Assembly (NCBI GenBank): GCA_014382585.1
Contig: JACNJL010000048.1
Coordinates: 1 to 64,000 of the forward strand
Origin: Limisphaerales bacterium
Lineage (GTDB): Bacteria > Verrucomicrobiota > Verrucomicrobiia > Limisphaerales > UBA1100
Direction: 5' to 3'
Length of the DNA stretch: 64,000 bases
Made by a program: the position numbers and the translations under genes. Within the stretch, counting starts at the first letter, position 1. Each line of letters begins with the position of its first letter. Below the pieces are notes generated by a model, which was not told where the DNA came from, ran no database searches, and saw only the letters and a list, made by a program, of their open reading frames with translations. Positions 62,976 through 64,000 of the stretch are shown piece by piece.

Positions 62976-64000
62976 TTGGCATCACTTATTTTCCATCCAC
63001 GCTTACGCGTTTTCGTCTGCTTACTTGGCTTTGTCCTGGGAGGGCTGTCGTCCGTTCAGGCCGAGCGCCCATCGCCGCTGCAGTCTTACAAAACCGATAT
63101 TCTGCCGCTCATTCAAAAGCATTGCGTCCAATGCCACGGGCCGGAGAAACAGAAGGGCAAGTTTCGGATTGATACGCTCGGGGCAAATTTGCACGAAGGC
63201 GAAAGTGCCGGCTACTGGCATGAGGTGCTGGACCAGCTCAACGAAGGTGAGATGCCGCCAACGGACGAAAAGCAGCTGACCCAGACCGAGCTGAACCGCT
63301 TTACCGCCTGGCTGGAATCGGGTCTCAAACAAGCCGCCGCCAAGCGTTCAAGCACGGGCGGACGTCAACTCATGCGACGCATGAGCCAGTACGAGTACCA
63401 GTACACGCTGGAGGATTTACTGGGCGGCCGGCTCGATTACACCGCCCACATCCCCGGCGATCTCTCAGGCGAGGACGGCCTCATGACCAACGCCAAACAC
63501 CTCGGCATGTCGCCCGTGCTCATGAACGGCTATATGGAAGTGGCGCTCATGGCGCTCGACGAAGCCCTGCCGGAGACGCCCAGCAAGATTCACAAGGCGA
63601 CTCACACTCAATTCCAGCCCGCCAAGATTCGTGGCCAACGAGAATTGGGGGTTCCCAAACGCAAGAATGGCGAACCCAAGCCCAAGACCCAAATCGTACG
63701 GACCGATCCGCGCGTCATTGCGCCGACTCCCGGTTTCAAGCTCTCCCACTTCAAGGCGGACCTGCCGCGCAAGGTCACCTTCGTGGAACGCCCCTTTTCC
63801 GGTCGGTTCGCCATTCGCTTGAAGGTGAAGGCCACGGCGGATTCCATCGGTCGCCTGCCGGAGCTGACCCTTCACGTCGGCCACCGTGCCTCGGGCGATT
63901 ACGACCCCAAGAAAATCATGGGCCGTCAAATGGTCGATCCCGCCAAGGGCGAACACGTCATTGAATTCACCGGCAACATCGAGGATTTCCCGCTCGGCAA
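62976..64000 (+). CDS. Exported DUF1592-type cytochrome-like protein (cut by window end)
   Basis: The frame starting at TTG 62976 gives a signal peptide (LRVFVCLLGFVLGGLSSVQA) and stays open to the right edge (341 codons). A haem motif CVQCHGPEKQKGKFRID (Cys50, Cys53, His54) and the DUF1587-like segment RRMSQYEYQYTLEDLLGG match the two other DUF1592-type proteins in the window. No ATG or GTG precedes this point in frame, so the unusual TTG start is a guess; another in-frame start may have been missed. It likely belongs to the sulfatase operon. Confidence 0.85.
   Translation, partial: MASLIFHPRLRVFVCLLGFVLGGLSSVQAERPSPLQSYKTDILPLIQKHCVQCHGPEKQKGKFRIDTLGANLHEGESAGYWHEVLDQLNEGEMPPTDEKQLTQTELNRFTAWLESGLKQAAAKRSSTGGRQLMRRMSQYEYQYTLEDLLGGRLDYTAHIPGDLSGEDGLMTNAKHLGMSPVLMNGYMEVALMALDEALPETPSKIHKATHTQFQPAKIRGQRELGVPKRKNGEPKPKTQIVRTDPRVIAPTPGFKLSHFKADLPRKVTFVERPFSGRFAIRLKVKATADSIGRLPELTLHVGHRASGDYDPKKIMGRQMVDPAKGEHVIEFTGNIEDFPLG

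Noticed and set aside
62968-63279. Short ORF MPVWHHLFSI... as a gene
   Set aside because: It is out of frame with the haem motif and DUF1587-like segment that run from 62976 to the window edge.

Overview
The window looks like chromosomal DNA of a free-living, probably marine member of the PVC superphylum, most likely Verrucomicrobiota. The reasons are the paired DUF1552 / DUF1592-type cytochrome proteins, seven Cys-type sulfatases, Tat-signal oxidoreductases, DUF1080 and ThuA-like proteins, and high-GC coding DNA with REP-like palindromes. This is inference from gene content; no rRNA or tRNA was seen. Genes are packed tightly and no gene-free stretch exceeds about 300 bases. The largest gaps (about 18897-19090, 29387-29566, 34440-34671) hold a divergent promoter region, CpxR-like sites, and a tandem repeat plus palindrome.

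Layout. 1-3.2 kb: partial FG-GAP/VCBS protein, YjbQ-family protein, a small hypothetical protein and gap (GAPDH) with a strong terminator. 3.3-6.4 kb (+): ABC ATPase, FtsX-type permease, His-rich lipoprotein and DUF3299 lipoprotein, which look like a metal-handling operon. 6.4-18.9 kb (-): eleven genes joined by 1-4 nt overlaps or very short gaps: beta-propeller, HemN/HemW-like radical SAM enzyme, chorismate-lyase-like protein, halogenase-like flavoprotein, glycosyltransferase, hotdog thioesterase, small membrane protein, PaaK-like ligase, ABC ATPase, giant ABC permease and a lipoprotein. This reads as an uncharacterised pathway for making and exporting an aromatic metabolite.

18.9-34.7 kb: dprA, a DUF1592/DUF1552 pair, a TIM-barrel isomerase-like protein, a CpxA/CpxR-like two-component system whose sensor carries LTxxQ-like and EF-hand segments, an ECF sigma factor, a ceramidase-like protein, a hydrolase, a thioredoxin-like protein, and an MscS-type channel whose stop codon lies in a 15-bp tandem array. 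34.7-64 kb is a secreted catabolic region. It contains PhoD-like phosphatases, ThuA-like, DUF1080, Gfo/Idh/MocA, L-fuconate-dehydratase-like, a second DUF1552/DUF1592 pair, a GH43-like propeller, seven sulfatases, an esterase and a third DUF1592-type protein cut by the window end. Sulfatases plus fuconate dehydratase suggest growth on a sulfated, fucose-containing polysaccharide (inference).

Two items stand out in the catabolic region. A HEAT-repeat/redoxin-fold gene (55453-56499) is interrupted by one in-frame UGA at the first position of a (U)xxC motif, and a 7-bp hairpin with a GU-containing loop follows at SECIS-like distance: a candidate selenoprotein. A small AT-rich insert (53.2-54.0 kb) carries an SRA-like and an HNH module in two overlapping frames, resembling a frameshifted modification-dependent restriction endonuclease.
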